Source of the DNA: Bos javanicus
Taxonomy: Eukaryota > Chordata > Mammalia > Artiodactyla > Bovidae
Direction: 5' to 3'
DNA length: 64,000 bases
NCBI RefSeq assembly: GCF_032452875.1
Contig: NW_026894298.1
Span: forward strand, 62,001 to 126,000
Shown: positions 39,401 to 55,128 of the stretch, piece by piece
Layout: every line of letters begins with the position of its first letter
How positions within the stretch are numbered: the stretch's first letter is position 1
Notes under the pieces: generated by a model
What the model was told of the DNA's origin: nothing
The model's input: only the letters and a program-made list of their open reading frames with translations
Databases searched by the model: none
Made by a program: the position numbers and the translations under genes

Positions 39401-42400
39401 TATGATCAGCCACGTGATCAGTGCATGATATCCAAGTGATCAGTGCATGATCAATCACGTGATCAGTGTATGATCAGCCACGTGAACAGTGCATGCTCAG
39501 TCACGTGATCTGGGCCTGCTGAGCTGCGTGATTACTGTCTGCTCATCTGCTTGACAATTGCCAGCTGAGCTGCACGATTCCTGCCTGTCATCTGCTTGAC
39601 AATTGCCAGCTGTGCTGCGTAATTCCTGCCTGCTCAGCTGCTTGATTATTGCCAGCTGAGCAGCATGATTCCTCACAGCTGAGTTCCATGATTATTGCCT
39701 GCTGACTGATTCGTGCCTACTCAGCTCTTTGTTTATTGCCTCCAGAGGCACATGATCAGTGTATGATAGCAAACATGATCAGTGCATGATCAGTCACATG
39801 ATCAGCGCCATTAAGTCACGTGATCACTACATGATAGTCATGTGATCAGTCCATGCTCAGTCACAGTGTCAGTGCATGATCAGCCACGTGATCAGTGCAT
39901 GATCTGTCACATGATTAGTGTATGATCATCCACGTGATCAGTGCATGGGCAGTCATGTGATCAGTGCATGATATAGACGTGATCAGTGCATGATCAGTCT
40001 AGTGATCAGTGCATGATAGCCACGTGATCAGTGCATGATCAGTCACCTGATGGGTGTATGATCATTCACGTGACCTGTACATGGTAGCTACATGATCATT
40101 GCATGATCAGCCACGTGAGTAGTGCATGACAGCCACGTGATCACTGCATGATCAGTCACGTGATCAGTGCATGATCAGTCATGTGACCAGTACATGGTAG
40201 TTGCGTGATCATCGCATGATCAGCCACGTGAGCAGTGCATGATAGCCACGTGATCAGTGCATGATCAGTCAGGTGATACGTGTGTGATCAGCCACGTGAT
40301 CAGTGCATGATATCCACGTGATCAGTGCATGATAGCCACGTGATCAGTTCATGATTAGTCACGGGATCTGTACATGACCAGTCACGTGATACGTGTGTGA
40401 TCAGCCACGGATCAGTGCATGATGAGCCACGTGATCAGTGCAGGATCAATTACATGATCAGTGCATGATCAGTCACGAGACCAGTACATGGTTGCTACGT
40501 GATCGTTGCATGATCAGCCACGTGAGCAGAGCATGATAGCCACGTGATCAGTGCATGATCAGTCACGTGATCAGTACATGATCAGTCACGTGAACAGTGC
40601 ATGATCATTTACGTGATCTGTGCATGATCAGTCACGTGACCAGTATATGGTAGCTTCGTGATCATTCCATGACGAACCACGTGAGCAGTGCATGATAGCC
40701 ACGTGATGTGTGCATGATGAGTTTCGTGAGCAGAGTATGATCAGCCACGTGATCAGTGCATGAGTTCCAGGTGATCAGTGCATGATATGTCACGTGACAG
40801 GTGTGTGATCAGCCACGTGAACAGTGCATGTTCAGCCACGTGATCAGTGCATGATAGCCACGTGATCAGTGCATGATCAGTTACGTGAGCAGTGTATGAT
40901 CAGCCACGTGATCAGTGCATGGTCAGACACGTGAACAGTGTATGATCAGCCACGTGATCAGTGCATGATATCCAAGTGATCAGTGCATGATCAATCACGT
41001 GATCAGTGTATGATCAGCCACGTGAACAGTGCATGCTCAGTCACGTGATCTGGGCCTGCTGAGCTGCGTGATTACTGTCTGCTCATCTGCTTGACAATTG
41101 CCAGCTGAGCTGCACGATTCCTGCCTGTCATCTGCTTGACAATTGCCAGCTGTGCTGCGTAATTCCTGCCTGCTCAGCTGCTTGATTATTGCCAGCTGAG
41201 CAGCATGATTCCTCACAGCTGAGTTCCATGATTATTGCCTGCTGACTGATTCGTGCCTACTCAGCTCTTTGTTTATTGCCTCCAGAGGCACATGATCAGT
41301 GTATGATAGCAAACATGATCAGTGCATGATCAGTCACATGATCAGCGCCATTAAGTCACGTGATCACTACATGATAGTCATGTGATCAGTCCATGCTCAG
41401 TCACAGTGTCAGTGCATGATCAGCCACGTGATCAGTGCATGATCTGTCACATGATTAGTGTATGATCATCCACGTGATCAGTGCATGGGCAGTCATGTGA
41501 TCAGTGCATGATATAGACGTGATCAGTGCATGATCAGTCTAGTGATCAGTGCATGATAGCCACGTGATCAGTGCATGATCAGTCACCTGATGGGTGTATG
41601 ATCATTCACGTGACCTGTACATGGTAGCTACATGATCATTGCATGATCAGCCACGTGAGTAGTGCATGACAGCCACGTGATCACTGCATGATCAGTCACG
41701 TGATCAGTGCATGATCAGTCATGTGACCAGTACATGGTAGTTGCGTGATCATCGCATGATCAGCCACGTGAGCAGTGCATGATAGCCACGTGATCAGTGC
41801 ATGATCAGTCAGGTGATACGTGTGTGATCAGCCACGTGATCAGTGCATGATATCCACGTGATCAGTGCATGATAGCCACGTGATCAGTTCATGATTAGTC
41901 ACGGATCTGTGCATGACCAGTCACGTGATACGTGTGTGATCAGCCACGGATCAGTGCATGATGAGCCACGTGATCAGTGCAGGATCAATTACATGATCAG
42001 TGCATGATCAGTCACGTGACCAGTACATGGTTGCTACGTGATCGTTGCATGATCAGCCACGTGAGCAGAGCATGATAGCCACGTGATCAGTGCATGATCA
42101 GTCACGTGATCAGTACATGATCAGTCACGTGAACAGTGCATGATCATTTACGTGATCTGTGCATGATCAGTCACGTGACCAGTATATGGTAGCTTCGTGA
42201 TCATTCCATGACGAACCACGTGAGCAGTGCATGATAGCCACGTGATGTGTGCATGATGAGTTTCGTGAGCAGAGTATGATCAGCCACGTGATCAGTGCAT
42301 GAGTTCCAGGTGATCAGTGCATGATATGTCACGTGACAGGTGTGTGATCAGCCACGTGAACAGTGCATGTTCAGCCACGTATCAGTGCATGATAGCCACG

Positions 42401-45400
42401 TGATCAGTGCATGATCAGTTACGTGAGCAGTGTATGATCAGCCACGTGATCAGTGCATGGTCAGACACGTGAACAGTGTATGATCAGCCACGTGATCAGT
42501 GCATGATATCCAAGTGATCAGTGCATGATCAATCACGTGATCAGTGTATGATCAGCCACGTGAACAGTGCATGCTCAGTCACGTGATCTGGGCCTGCTGA
42601 GCTGCGTGATTACTGTCTGCTCATCTGCTTGACAATTGCCAGCTGAGCTGCACGATTCCTGCCTGTCATCTGCTTGACAATTGCCAGCTGTGCTGCGTAA
42701 TTCCTGCCTGCTCAGCTGCTTGATTATTGCCAGCTGAGCAGCATGATTCCTCACAGCTGAGTTCCATGATTATTGCCTGCTGACTGATTCGTGCCTACTC
42801 AGCTCTTTGTTTATTGCCTCCAGAGGCACATGATCAGTGTATGATAGCAAACATGATCAGTGCATGATCAGTCACATGATCAGCGCCATTAAGTCACGTG
42901 ATCACTACATGATAGTCATGTGATCAGTCCATGCTCAGTCACAGTGTCAGTGCATGATCAGCCACGTGATCAGTGCATGATCTGTCACATGATTAGTGTA
43001 TGATCATCCACGTGATCAGTGCATGGGCAGTCATGTGATCAGTGCATGATATAGACGTGATCAGTGCATGATCAGTCTAGTGATCAGTGCATGATAGCCA
43101 CGTGATCAGTGCATGATCAGTCACCTGATGGGTGTATGATCATTCACGTGACCTGTACATGGTAGCTACATGATCATTGCATGATCAGCCACGTGAGTAG
43201 TGCATGACAGCCACGTGATCACTGCATGATCAGTCACGTGATCAGTGCATGATCAGTCATGTGACCAGTACATGGTAGTTGCGTGATCATCGCATGATCA
43301 GCCACGTGAGCAGTGCATGATAGCCACGTGATCAGTGCATGATCAGTCAGGTGATACGTGTGTGATCAGCCACGTGATCAGTGCATGATATCCACGTGAT
43401 CAGTGCATGATAGCCACGTGATCACTTCATGATTAGTCACGGATCTGTACATGACCAGTCACGTGATACGTGTGTGATCAGCCACGGATCAGTGCATGAT
43501 GAGCCACGTGATCAGTGCAGGATCAATTACATGATCAGTGCATGATCAGTCACGTGACCAGTACATGGTTGCTACGTGATCGTTGCATGATCAGCCACGT
43601 GAGCAGAGCATGATAGCCACGTGATCAGTGCATGATCAGTCACGTGATCAGTACATGATCAGTCACGTGAACAGTGCATGATCATTTACGTGATCTGTGC
43701 ATGATCAGTCACGTGACCAGTATATGGTAGCTTCGTGATCATTCCATGACGAACCACGTGAGCAGTGCATGATAGCCACGTGATGTGTGCATGATGAGTT
43801 TCGTGAGCAGAGTATGATCAGCCACGTGATCAGTGCATGAGTTCCAGGTGATCAGTGCATGATATGTCACGTGACAGGTGTGTGATCAGCCACGTGAACA
43901 GTGCATGTTCAGCCACGTGATCAGTGCATGATAGCCACGTGATCAGTGCATGATCAGTTACGTGAGCAGTGTATGATCAGCCACGTGATCAGTGCATGGT
44001 CAGACACGTGAACAGTGTATGATCAGCCACGTGATCAGTGCATGATATCCAAGTGATCAGTGCATGATCAATCACGTGATCAGTGTATGATCAGCCACGT
44101 GAACAGTGCATGCTCAGTCACGTGATCTGGGCCTGCTGAGCTGCGTGATTACTGTCTGCTCATCTGCTTGACAATTGCCAGCTGAGCTGCACGATTCCTG
44201 CCTGTCATCTGCTTGACAATTGCCAGCTGTGCTGCGTAATTCCTGCCTGCTCAGCTGCTTGATTATTGCCAGCTGAGCAGCATGATTCCTCACAGCTGAG
44301 TTCCATGATTATTGCCTGCTGACTGATTCGTGCCTACTCAGCTCTTTGTTTATTGCCTCCAGAGGCACATGATCAGTGTATGATAGCAAACATGATCAGT
44401 GCATGATCAGTCACATGATCAGCGCCATTAAGTCACGTGATCACTACATGATAGTCATGTGATCAGTCCATGCTCAGTCACAGTGTCAGTGCATGATCAG
44501 CCACGTGATCAGTGCATGATCTGTCACATGATTAGTGTATGATCATCCACGTGATCAGTGCATGGGCAGTCATGTGATCAGTGCATGATATAGACGTGAT
44601 CAGTGCATGATCAGTCTAGTGATCAGTGCATGATAGCCACGTGATCAGTGCATGATCAGTCACCTGATGGGTGTATGATCATTCACGTGACCTGTACATG
44701 GTAGCTACATGATCATTGCATGATCAGCCACGTGAGTAGTGCATGACAGCCACGTGATCACTGCATGATCAGTCACGTGATCAGTGCATGATCAGTCATG
44801 TGACCAGTACATGGTAGTTGCGTGATCATCGCATGATCAGCCACGTGAGCAGTGCATGATAGCCACGTGATCAGTGCATGATCAGTCAGGTGATACGTGT
44901 GTGATCAGCCACGTGATCAGTGCATGATATCCACGTGATCAGTGCATGATAGCCACGTGATCAGTTCATGATTAGTCACGGGATCTGTACATGACCAGTC
45001 ACGTGATACGTGTGTGATCAGCCACGGATCAGTGCATGATGAGCCACGTGATCAGTGCAGGATCAATTACATGATCAGTGCATGATCAGTCACGTGACCA
45101 GTACATGGTTGCTACGTGATCGTTGCATGATCAGCCACGTGAGCAGAGCATGATAGCCACGTGATCAGTGCATGATCAGTCACGTGATCAGTACATGATC
45201 AGTCACGTGAACAGTGCATGATCATTTACGTGATCTGTGCATGATCAGTCACGTGACCAGTATATGGTAGCTTCGTGATCATTCCATGACGAACCACGTG
45301 AGCAGTGCATGATAGCCACGTGATGTGTGCATGATGAGTTTCGTGAGCAGAGTATGATCAGCCACGTGATCAGTGCATGAGTTCCACGTGATCAGTGCAT

Positions 45401-48400
45401 GATATGTCACGTGACAGGTGTGTGATCAGCCACGTGAACAGTGCATGTTCAGCCACGTGATCAGTGCATGATAGCCACGTGATCAGTGCATGATCAGTTA
45501 CGTGAGCAGTGTATGATCAGCCACGTGATCAGTGCATGGTCAGACACGTGAACAGTGTATGATCAGCCACGTGATCAGTGCATGATATCCAAGTGATCAG
45601 TGCATGATCAATCACGTGATCAGTGTATGATCAGCCACGTGAACAGTGCATGCTCAGTCACGTGATCTGGGCCTGCTGAGCTGCGTGATTACTGTCTGCT
45701 CATCTGCTTGACAATTGCCAGCTGAGCTGCACGATTCCTGCCTGTCATCTGCTTGACAATTGCCAGCTGTGCTGCGTAATTCCTGCCTGCTCAGCTGCTT
45801 GATTATTGCCAGCTGAGCAGCATGATTCCTCACAGCTGAGTTCCATGATTATTGCCTGCTGACTGATTCGTGCCTACTCAGCTCTTTGTTTATTGCCTCC
45901 AGAGGCACATGATCAGTGTATGATAGCAAACATGATCAGTGCATGATCAGTCACATGATCAGCGCCATTAAGTCACGTGATCACTACATGATAGTCATGT
46001 GATCAGTCCATGCTCAGTCACAGTGTCAGTGCATGATCAGCCACGTGATCAGTGCATGATCTGTCACATGATTAGTGTATGATCATCCACGTGATCAGTG
46101 CATGGGCAGTCATGTGATCAGTGCATGATATAGACGTGATCAGTGCATGATCAGTCTAGTGATCAGTGCATGATAGCCACGTGATCAGTGCATGATCAGT
46201 CACCTGATGGGTGTATGATCATTCACGTGACCTGTACATGGTAGCTACATGATCATTGCATGATCAGCCACGTGAGTAGTGCATGACAGCCACGTGATCA
46301 CTGCATGATCAGTCACGTGATCAGTGCATGATCAGTCATGTGACCAGTACATGGTAGTTGCGTGATCATCGCATGATCAGCCACGTGAGCAGTGCATGAT
46401 AGCCACGTGATCAGTGCATGATCAGTCAGGTGATACGTGTGTGATCAGCCACGTGATCAGTGCATGATATCCACGTGATCAGTGCATGATAGCCACGTGA
46501 TCAGTTCATGATTAGTCACGGGATCTGTACATGACCAGTCACGTGATACGTGTGTGATCAGCCACGGATCAGTGCATGATGAGCCACGTGATCAGTGCAG
46601 GATCAATTACATGATCAGTGCATGATCAGTCACGTGACCAGTACATGGTTGCTACGTGATCGTTGCATGATCAGCCACGTGAGCAGAGCATGATAGCCAC
46701 GTGATCAGTGCATGATCAGTCACGTGATCAGTACATGATCAGTCACGTGAACAGTGCATGATCATTTACGTGATCTGTGCATGATCAGTCACGTGACCAG
46801 TATATGGTAGCTTCGTGATCATTCCATGACGAACCACGTGAGCAGTGCATGATAGCCACGTGATGTGTGCATGATGAGTTTCGTGAGCAGAGTATGATCA
46901 GCCACGTGATCAGTGCATGAGTTCCAGGTGATCAGTGCATGATATGTCACGTGACAGGTGTGTGATCAGCCACGTGAACAGTGCATGTTCAGCCACGTAT
47001 CAGTGCATGATAGCCACGTGATCAGTGCATGATCAGTTACGTGAGCAGTGTATGATCAGCCACGTGATCAGTGCATGGTCAGACACGTGAACAGTGTATG
47101 ATCAGCCACGTGATCAGTGCATGATATCCAAGTGATCAGTGCATGATCAATCACGTGATCAGTGTATGATCAGCCACGTGAACAGTGCATGCTCAGTCAC
47201 GTGATCTGGGCCTGCTGAGCTGCGTGATTACTGTCTGCTCATCTGCTTGACAATTGCCAGCTGAGCTGCACGATTCCTGCCTGTCATCTGCTTGACAATT
47301 GCCAGCTGTGCTGCGTAATTCCTGCCTGCTCAGCTGCTTGATTATTGCCAGCTGAGCAGCATGATTCCTCACAGCTGAGTTCCATGATTATTGCCTGCTG
47401 ACTGATTCGTGCCTACTCAGCTCTTTGTTTATTGCCTCCAGAGGCACATGATCAGTGTATGATAGCAAACATGATCAGTGCATGATCAGTCACATGATCA
47501 GCGCCATTAAGTCACGTGATCACTACATGATAGTCATGTGATCAGTCCATGCTCAGTCACAGTGTCAGTGCATGATCAGCCACGTGATCAGTGCATGATC
47601 TGTCACATGATTAGTGTATGATCATCCACGTGATCAGTGCATGGGCAGTCATGTGATCAGTGCATGATATAGACGTGATCAGTGCATGATCAGTCTAGTG
47701 ATCAGTGCATGATAGCCACGTGATCAGTGCATGATCAGTCACCTGATGGGTGTATGATCATTCACGTGACCTGTACATGGTAGCTACATGATCATTGCAT
47801 GATCAGCCACGTGAGTAGTGCATGACAGCCACGTGATCACTGCATGATCAGTCACGTGATCAGTGCATGATCAGTCATGTGACCAGTACATGGTAGTTGC
47901 GTGATCATCGCATGATCAGCCACGTGAGCAGTGCATGATAGCCACGTGATCAGTGCATGATCAGTCAGGTGATACGTGTGTGATCAGCCACGTGATCAGT
48001 GCATGATATCCACGTGATCAGTGCATGATAGCCACGTGATCAGTTCATGATTAGTCACGGGATCTGTACATGACCAGTCACGTGATACGTGTGTGATCAG
48101 CCACGGATCAGTGCATGATGAGCCACGTGATCAGTGCAGGATCAATTACATGATCAGTGCATGATCAGTCACGTGACCAGTACATGGTTGCTACGTGATC
48201 GTTGCATGATCAGCCACGTGAGCAGAGCATGATAGCCACGTGATCAGTGCATGATCAGTCACGTGATCAGTACATGATCAGTCACGTGAACAGTGCATGA
48301 TCATTTACGTGATCTGTGCATGATCAGTCACGTGACCAGTATATGGTAGCTTCGTGATCATTCCATGACGAACCACGTGAGCAGTGCATGATAGCCACGT

Positions 48401-48972
48401 GATGTGTGCATGATGAGTTTCGTGAGCAGAGTATGATCAGCCACGTGATCAGTGCATGAGTTCCAGGTGATCAGTGCATGATATGTCACGTGACAGGTGT
48501 GTGATCAGCCACGTGAACAGTGCATGTTCAGCCACGTATCAGTGCATGATAGCCACGTGATCAGTGCATGATCAGTTACGTGAGCAGTGTATGATCAGCC
48601 ACGTGATCAGTGCATGGTCAGACACGTGAACAGTGTATGATCAGCCACGTGATCAGTGCATGATATCCAAGTGATCAGTGCATGATCAATCACGTGATCA
48701 GTGTATGATCAGCCACGTGAACAGTGCATGCTCAGTCACGTGATCTGGGCCTGCTGAGCTGCGTGATTACTGTCTGCTCATCTGCTTGACAATTGCCAGC
48801 TGAGCTGCACGATTCCTGCCTGTCATCTGCTTGACAATTGCCAGCTGTGCTGCGTAATTCCTGCCTGCTCAGCTGCTTGATTATTGCCAGCTGAGCAGCA
48901 TGATTCCTCACAGCTGAGTTCCATGATTATTGCCTGCTGACTGATTCGTGCCTACTCAGCTCTTTGTTTATT

Positions 48973-50509
48973 GCCTCCAGAGGCACATGATCAGTGTATG
49001 ATAGCAAACATGATCAGTGCATGATCAGTCACATGATCAGCGCCATTAAGTCACGTGATCACTACATGATAGTCATGTGATCAGTCCATGCTCAGTCACA
49101 GTGTCAGTGCATGATCAGCCACGTGATCAGTGCATGATCTGTCACATGATTAGTGTATGATCATCCACGTGATCAGTGCATGGGCAGTCATGTGATCAGT
49201 GCATGATATAGACGTGATCAGTGCATGATCAGTCTAGTGATCAGTGCATGATAGCCACGTGATCAGTGCATGATCAGTCACCTGATGGGTGTATGATCAT
49301 TCACGTGACCTGTACATGGTAGCTACATGATCATTGCATGATCAGCCACGTGAGTAGTGCATGACAGCCACGTGATCACTGCATGATCAGTCACGTGATC
49401 AGTGCATGATCAGTCATGTGACCAGTACATGGTAGTTGCGTGATCATCGCATGATCAGCCACGTGAGCAGTGCATGATAGCCACGTGATCAGTGCATGAT
49501 CAGTCAGGTGATACGTGTGTGATCAGCCACGTGATCAGTGCATGATATCCACGTGATCAGTGCATGATAGCCACGTGATCAGTTCATGATTAGTCACGGG
49601 ATCTGTACATGACCAGTCACGTGATACGTGTGTGATCAGCCACGGATCAGTGCATGATGAGCCACGTGATCAGTGCAGGATCAATTACATGATCAGTGCA
49701 TGATCAGTCACGAGACCAGTACATGGTTGCTACGTGATCGTTGCATGATCAGCCACGTGAGCAGAGCATGATAGCCACGTGATCAGTGCATGATCAGTCA
49801 CGTGATCAGTACATGATCAGTCACGTGAACAGTGCATGATCATTTACGTGATCTGTGCATGATCAGTCACGTGACCAGTATATGGTAGCCGTGATCATTC
49901 CATGACGAACCACGTGAGCAGTGCATGATAGCCACGTGATGTGTGCATGATGAGTTTCGTGAGCAGAGTATGATCAGCCACGTGATCAGTGCATGAGTTC
50001 CAGGTGATCAGTGCATGATATGTCACGTGACAGGTGTGTGATCAGCCACGTGAACAGTGCATGTTCAGCCACGTATCAGTGCATGATAGCCACGTGATCA
50101 GTGCATGATCAGTTACGTGAGCAGTGTATGATCAGCCACGTGATCAGTGCATGGTCAGACACGTGAACAGTGTATGATCAGCCACGTGATCAGTGCATGA
50201 TATCCAAGTGATCAGTGCATGATCAATCACGTGATCAGTGTATGATCAGCCACGTGAACAGTGCATGCTCAGTCACGTGATCTGGGCCTGCTGAGCTGCG
50301 TGATTACTGTCTGCTCATCTGCTTGACAATTGCCAGCTGAGCTGCACGATTCCTGCCTGTCATCTGCTTGACAATTGCCAGCTGTGCTGCGTAATTCCTG
50401 CCTGCTCAGCTGCTTGATTATTGCCAGCTGAGCAGCATGATTCCTCACAGCTGAGTTCCATGATTATTGCCTGCTGACTGATTCGTGCCTACTCAGCTCT
50501 TTGTTTATT
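48973..50509 (-). repeat. HOR unit with private 2-bp deletion
   Basis: GGTAGCCGTGATCATTCC near 49885 replaces GGTAGCTTCGTGATCATTCC. I did not see this in any other unit, so it is a useful unique tag in an otherwise repetitive array. Together with the short CACGGATCAG and CACGTATCAG forms it accounts for the 1537-bp length. Confidence 0.8.
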
Positions 50510-53500
50510 GCCTCCAGAGGCACATGATCAGTGTATGATAGCAAACATGATCAGTGCATGATCAGTCACATGATCAGCGCCATTAAGTCACGTGATCACT
50601 ACATGATAGTCATGTGATCAGTCCATGCTCAGTCACAGTGTCAGTGCATGATCAGCCACGTGATCAGTGCATGATCTGTCACATGATTAGTGTATGATCA
50701 TCCACGTGATCAGTGCATGGGCAGTCATGTGATCAGTGCATGATATAGACGTGATCAGTGCATGATCAGTCTAGTGATCAGTGCATGATAGCCACGTGAT
50801 CAGTGCATGATCAGTCACCTGATGGGTGTATGATCATTCACGTGACCTGTACATGGTAGCTACATGATCATTGCATGATCAGCCACGTGAGTAGTGCATG
50901 ACAGCCACGTGATCACTGCATGATCAGTCACGTGATCAGTGCATGATCAGTCATGTGACCAGTACATGGTAGTTGCGTGATCATCGCATGATCAGCCACG
51001 TGAGCAGTGCATGATAGCCACGTGATCAGTGCATGATCAGTCAGGTGATACGTGTGTGATCAGCCACGTGATCAGTGCATGATATCCACGTGATCAGTGC
51101 ATGATAGCCACGTGATCAGTTCATGATTAGTCACGGGATCTGTACATGACCAGTCACGTGATACGTGTGTGATCAGCCACGGATCAGTGCATGATGAGCC
51201 ACGTGATCAGTGCAGGATCAATTACATGATCAGTGCATGATCAGTCACGTGACCAGTACATGGTTGCTACGTGATCGTTGCATGATCAGCCACGTGAGCA
51301 GAGCATGATAGCCACGTGATCAGTGCATGATCAGTCACGTGATCAGTACATGATCAGTCACGTGAACAGTGCATGATCATTTACGTGATCTGTGCATGAT
51401 CAGTCACGTGACCAGTATATGGTAGCTTCGTGATCATTCCATGACGAACCACGTGAGCAGTGCATGATAGCCACGTGATGTGTGCATGATGAGTTTCGTG
51501 AGCAGAGTATGATCAGCCACGTGATCAGTGCATGAGTTCCACGTGATCAGTGCATGATATGTCACGTGACAGGTGTGTGATCAGCCACGTGAACAGTGCA
51601 TGTTCAGCCACGTATCAGTGCATGATAGCCACGTGATCAGTGCATGATCAGTTACGTGAGCAGTGTATGATCAGCCACGTGATCAGTGCATGGTCAGACA
51701 CGTGAACAGTGTATGATCAGCCACGTGATCAGTGCATGATATCCAAGTGATCAGTGCATGATCAATCACGTGATCAGTGTATGATCAGCCACGTGAACAG
51801 TGCATGCTCAGTCACGTGATCTGGGCCTGCTGAGCTGCGTGATTACTGTCTGCTCATCTGCTTGACAATTGCCAGCTGAGCTGCACGATTCCTGCCTGTC
51901 ATCTGCTTGACAATTGCCAGCTGTGCTGCGTAATTCCTGCCTGCTCAGCTGCTTGATTATTGCCAGCTGAGCAGCATGATTCCTCACAGCTGAGTTCCAT
52001 GATTATTGCCTGCTGACTGATTCGTGCCTACTCAGCTCTTTGTTTATTGCCTCCAGAGGCACATGATCAGTGTATGATAGCAAACATGATCAGTGCATGA
52101 TCAGTCACATGATCAGCGCCATTAAGTCACGTGATCACTACATGATAGTCATGTGATCAGTCCATGCTCAGTCACAGTGTCAGTGCATGATCAGCCACGT
52201 GATCAGTGCATGATCTGTCACATGATTAGTGTATGATCATCCACGTGATCAGTGCATGGGCAGTCATGTGATCAGTGCATGATATAGACGTGATCAGTGC
52301 ATGATCAGTCTAGTGATCAGTGCATGATAGCCACGTGATCAGTGCATGATCAGTCACCTGATGGGTGTATGATCATTCACGTGACCTGTACATGGTAGCT
52401 ACATGATCATTGCATGATCAGCCACGTGAGTAGTGCATGACAGCCACGTGATCACTGCATGATCAGTCACGTGATCAGTGCATGATCAGTCATGTGACCA
52501 GTACATGGTAGTTGCGTGATCATCGCATGATCAGCCACGTGAGCAGTGCATGATAGCCACGTGATCAGTGCATGATCAGTCAGGTGATACGTGTGTGATC
52601 AGCCACGTGATCAGTGCATGATATCCACGTGATCAGTGCATGATAGCCACGTGATCAGTTCATGATTAGTCACGGGATCTGTACATGACCAGTCACGTGA
52701 TACGTGTGTGATCAGCCACGGATCAGTGCATGATGAGCCACGTGATCAGTGCAGGATCAATTACATGATCAGTGCATGATCAGTCACGAGACCAGTACAT
52801 GGTTGCTACGTGATCGTTGCATGATCAGCCACGTGAGCAGAGCATGATAGCCACGTGATCAGTGCATGATCAGTCACGTGATCAGTACATGATCAGTCAC
52901 GTGAACAGTGCATGATCATTTACGTGATCTGTGCATGATCAGTCACGTGACCAGTATATGGTAGCTTCGTGATCATTCCATGACGAACCACGTGAGCAGT
53001 GCATGATAGCCACGTGATGTGTGCATGATGAGTTTCGTGAGCAGAGTATGATCAGCCACGTGATCAGTGCATGAGTTCCACGTGATCAGTGCATGATATG
53101 TCACGTGACAGGTGTGTGATCAGCCACGTGAACAGTGCATGTTCAGCCACGTGATCAGTGCATGATAGCCACGTGATCAGTGCATGATCAGTTACGTGAG
53201 CAGTGTATGATCAGCCACGTGATCAGTGCATGGTCAGACACGTGAACAGTGTATGATCAGCCACGTGATCAGTGCATGATATCCAAGTGATCAGTGCATG
53301 ATCAATCACGTGATCAGTGTATGATCAGCCACGTGAACAGTGCATGCTCAGTCACGTGATCTGGGCCTGCTGAGCTGCGTGATTACTGTCTGCTCATCTG
53401 CTTGACAATTGCCAGCTGAGCTGCACGATTCCTGCCTGTCATCTGCTTGACAATTGCCAGCTGTGCTGCGTAATTCCTGCCTGCTCAGCTGCTTGATTAT

Positions 53501-55128
53501 TGCCAGCTGAGCAGCATGATTCCTCACAGCTGAGTTCCATGATTATTGCCTGCTGACTGATTCGTGCCTACTCAGCTCTTTGTTTATTGCCTCCAGAGGC
53601 ACATGATCAGTGTATGATAGCAAACATGATCAGTGCATGATCAGTCACATGATCAGCGCCATTAAGTCACGTGATCACTACATGATAGTCATGTGATCAG
53701 TCCATGCTCAGTCACAGTGTCAGTGCATGATCAGCCACGTGATCAGTGCATGATCTGTCACATGATTAGTGTATGATCATCCACGTGATCAGTGCATGGG
53801 CAGTCATGTGATCAGTGCATGATATAGACGTGATCAGTGCATGATCAGTCTAGTGATCAGTGCATGATAGCCACGTGATCAGTGCATGATCAGTCACCTG
53901 ATGGGTGTATGATCATTCACGTGACCTGTACATGGTAGCTACATGATCATTGCATGATCAGCCACGTGAGTAGTGCATGACAGCCACGTGATCACTGCAT
54001 GATCAGTCACGTGATCAGTGCATGATCAGTCATGTGACCAGTACATGGTAGTTGCGTGATCATCGCATGATCAGCCACGTGAGCAGTGCATGATAGCCAC
54101 GTGATCAGTGCATGATCAGTCAGGTGATACGTGTGTGATCAGCCACGTGATCAGTGCATGATATCCACGTGATCAGTGCATGATAGCCACGTGATCAGTT
54201 CATGATTAGTCACGTGATCTGTACATGACCAGTCACGTGATACGTGTGTGATCAGCCACGGATCAGTGCATGATGAGCCACGTGATCAGTGCAGGATCAA
54301 TTACATGATCAGTGCATGATCAGTCACGTGACCAGTACATGGTTGCTACGTGATCGTTGCATGATCAGCCACGTGAGCAGAGCATGATAGCCACGTGATC
54401 AGTGCATGATCAGTCACGTGATCAGTACATGATCAGTCACGTGAACAGTGCATGATCATTTACGTGATCTGTGCATGATCAGTCACGTGACCAGTATATG
54501 GTAGCTTCGTGATCATTCCATGACGAACCACGTGAGCAGTGCATGATAGCCACGTGATGTGTGCATGATGAGTTTCGTGAGCAGAGTATGATCAGCCACG
54601 TGATCAGTGCATGAGTTCCACGTGATCAGTGCATGATATGTCACGTGACAGGTGTGTGATCAGCCACGTGAACAGTGCATGTTCAGCCACGTGATCAGTG
54701 CATGATAGCCACGTGATCAGTGCATGATCAGTTACGTGAGCAGTGTATGATCAGCCACGTGATCAGTGCATGGTCAGACACGTGAACAGTGTATGATCAG
54801 CCACGTGATCAGTGCATGATATCCAAGTGATCAGTGCATGATCAATCACGTGATCAGTGTATGATCAGCCACGTGAACAGTGCATGCTCAGTCACGTGAT
54901 CTGGGCCTGCTGAGCTGCGTGATTACTGTCTGCTCATCTGCTTGACAATTGCCAGCTGAGCTGCACGATTCCTGCCTGTCATCTGCTTGACAATTGCCAG
55001 CTGTGCTGCGTAATTCCTGCCTGCTCAGCTGCTTGATTATTGCCAGCTGAGCAGCATGATTCCTCACAGCTGAGTTCCATGATTATTGCCTGCTGACTGA
55101 TTCGTGCCTACTCAGCTCTTTGTTTATT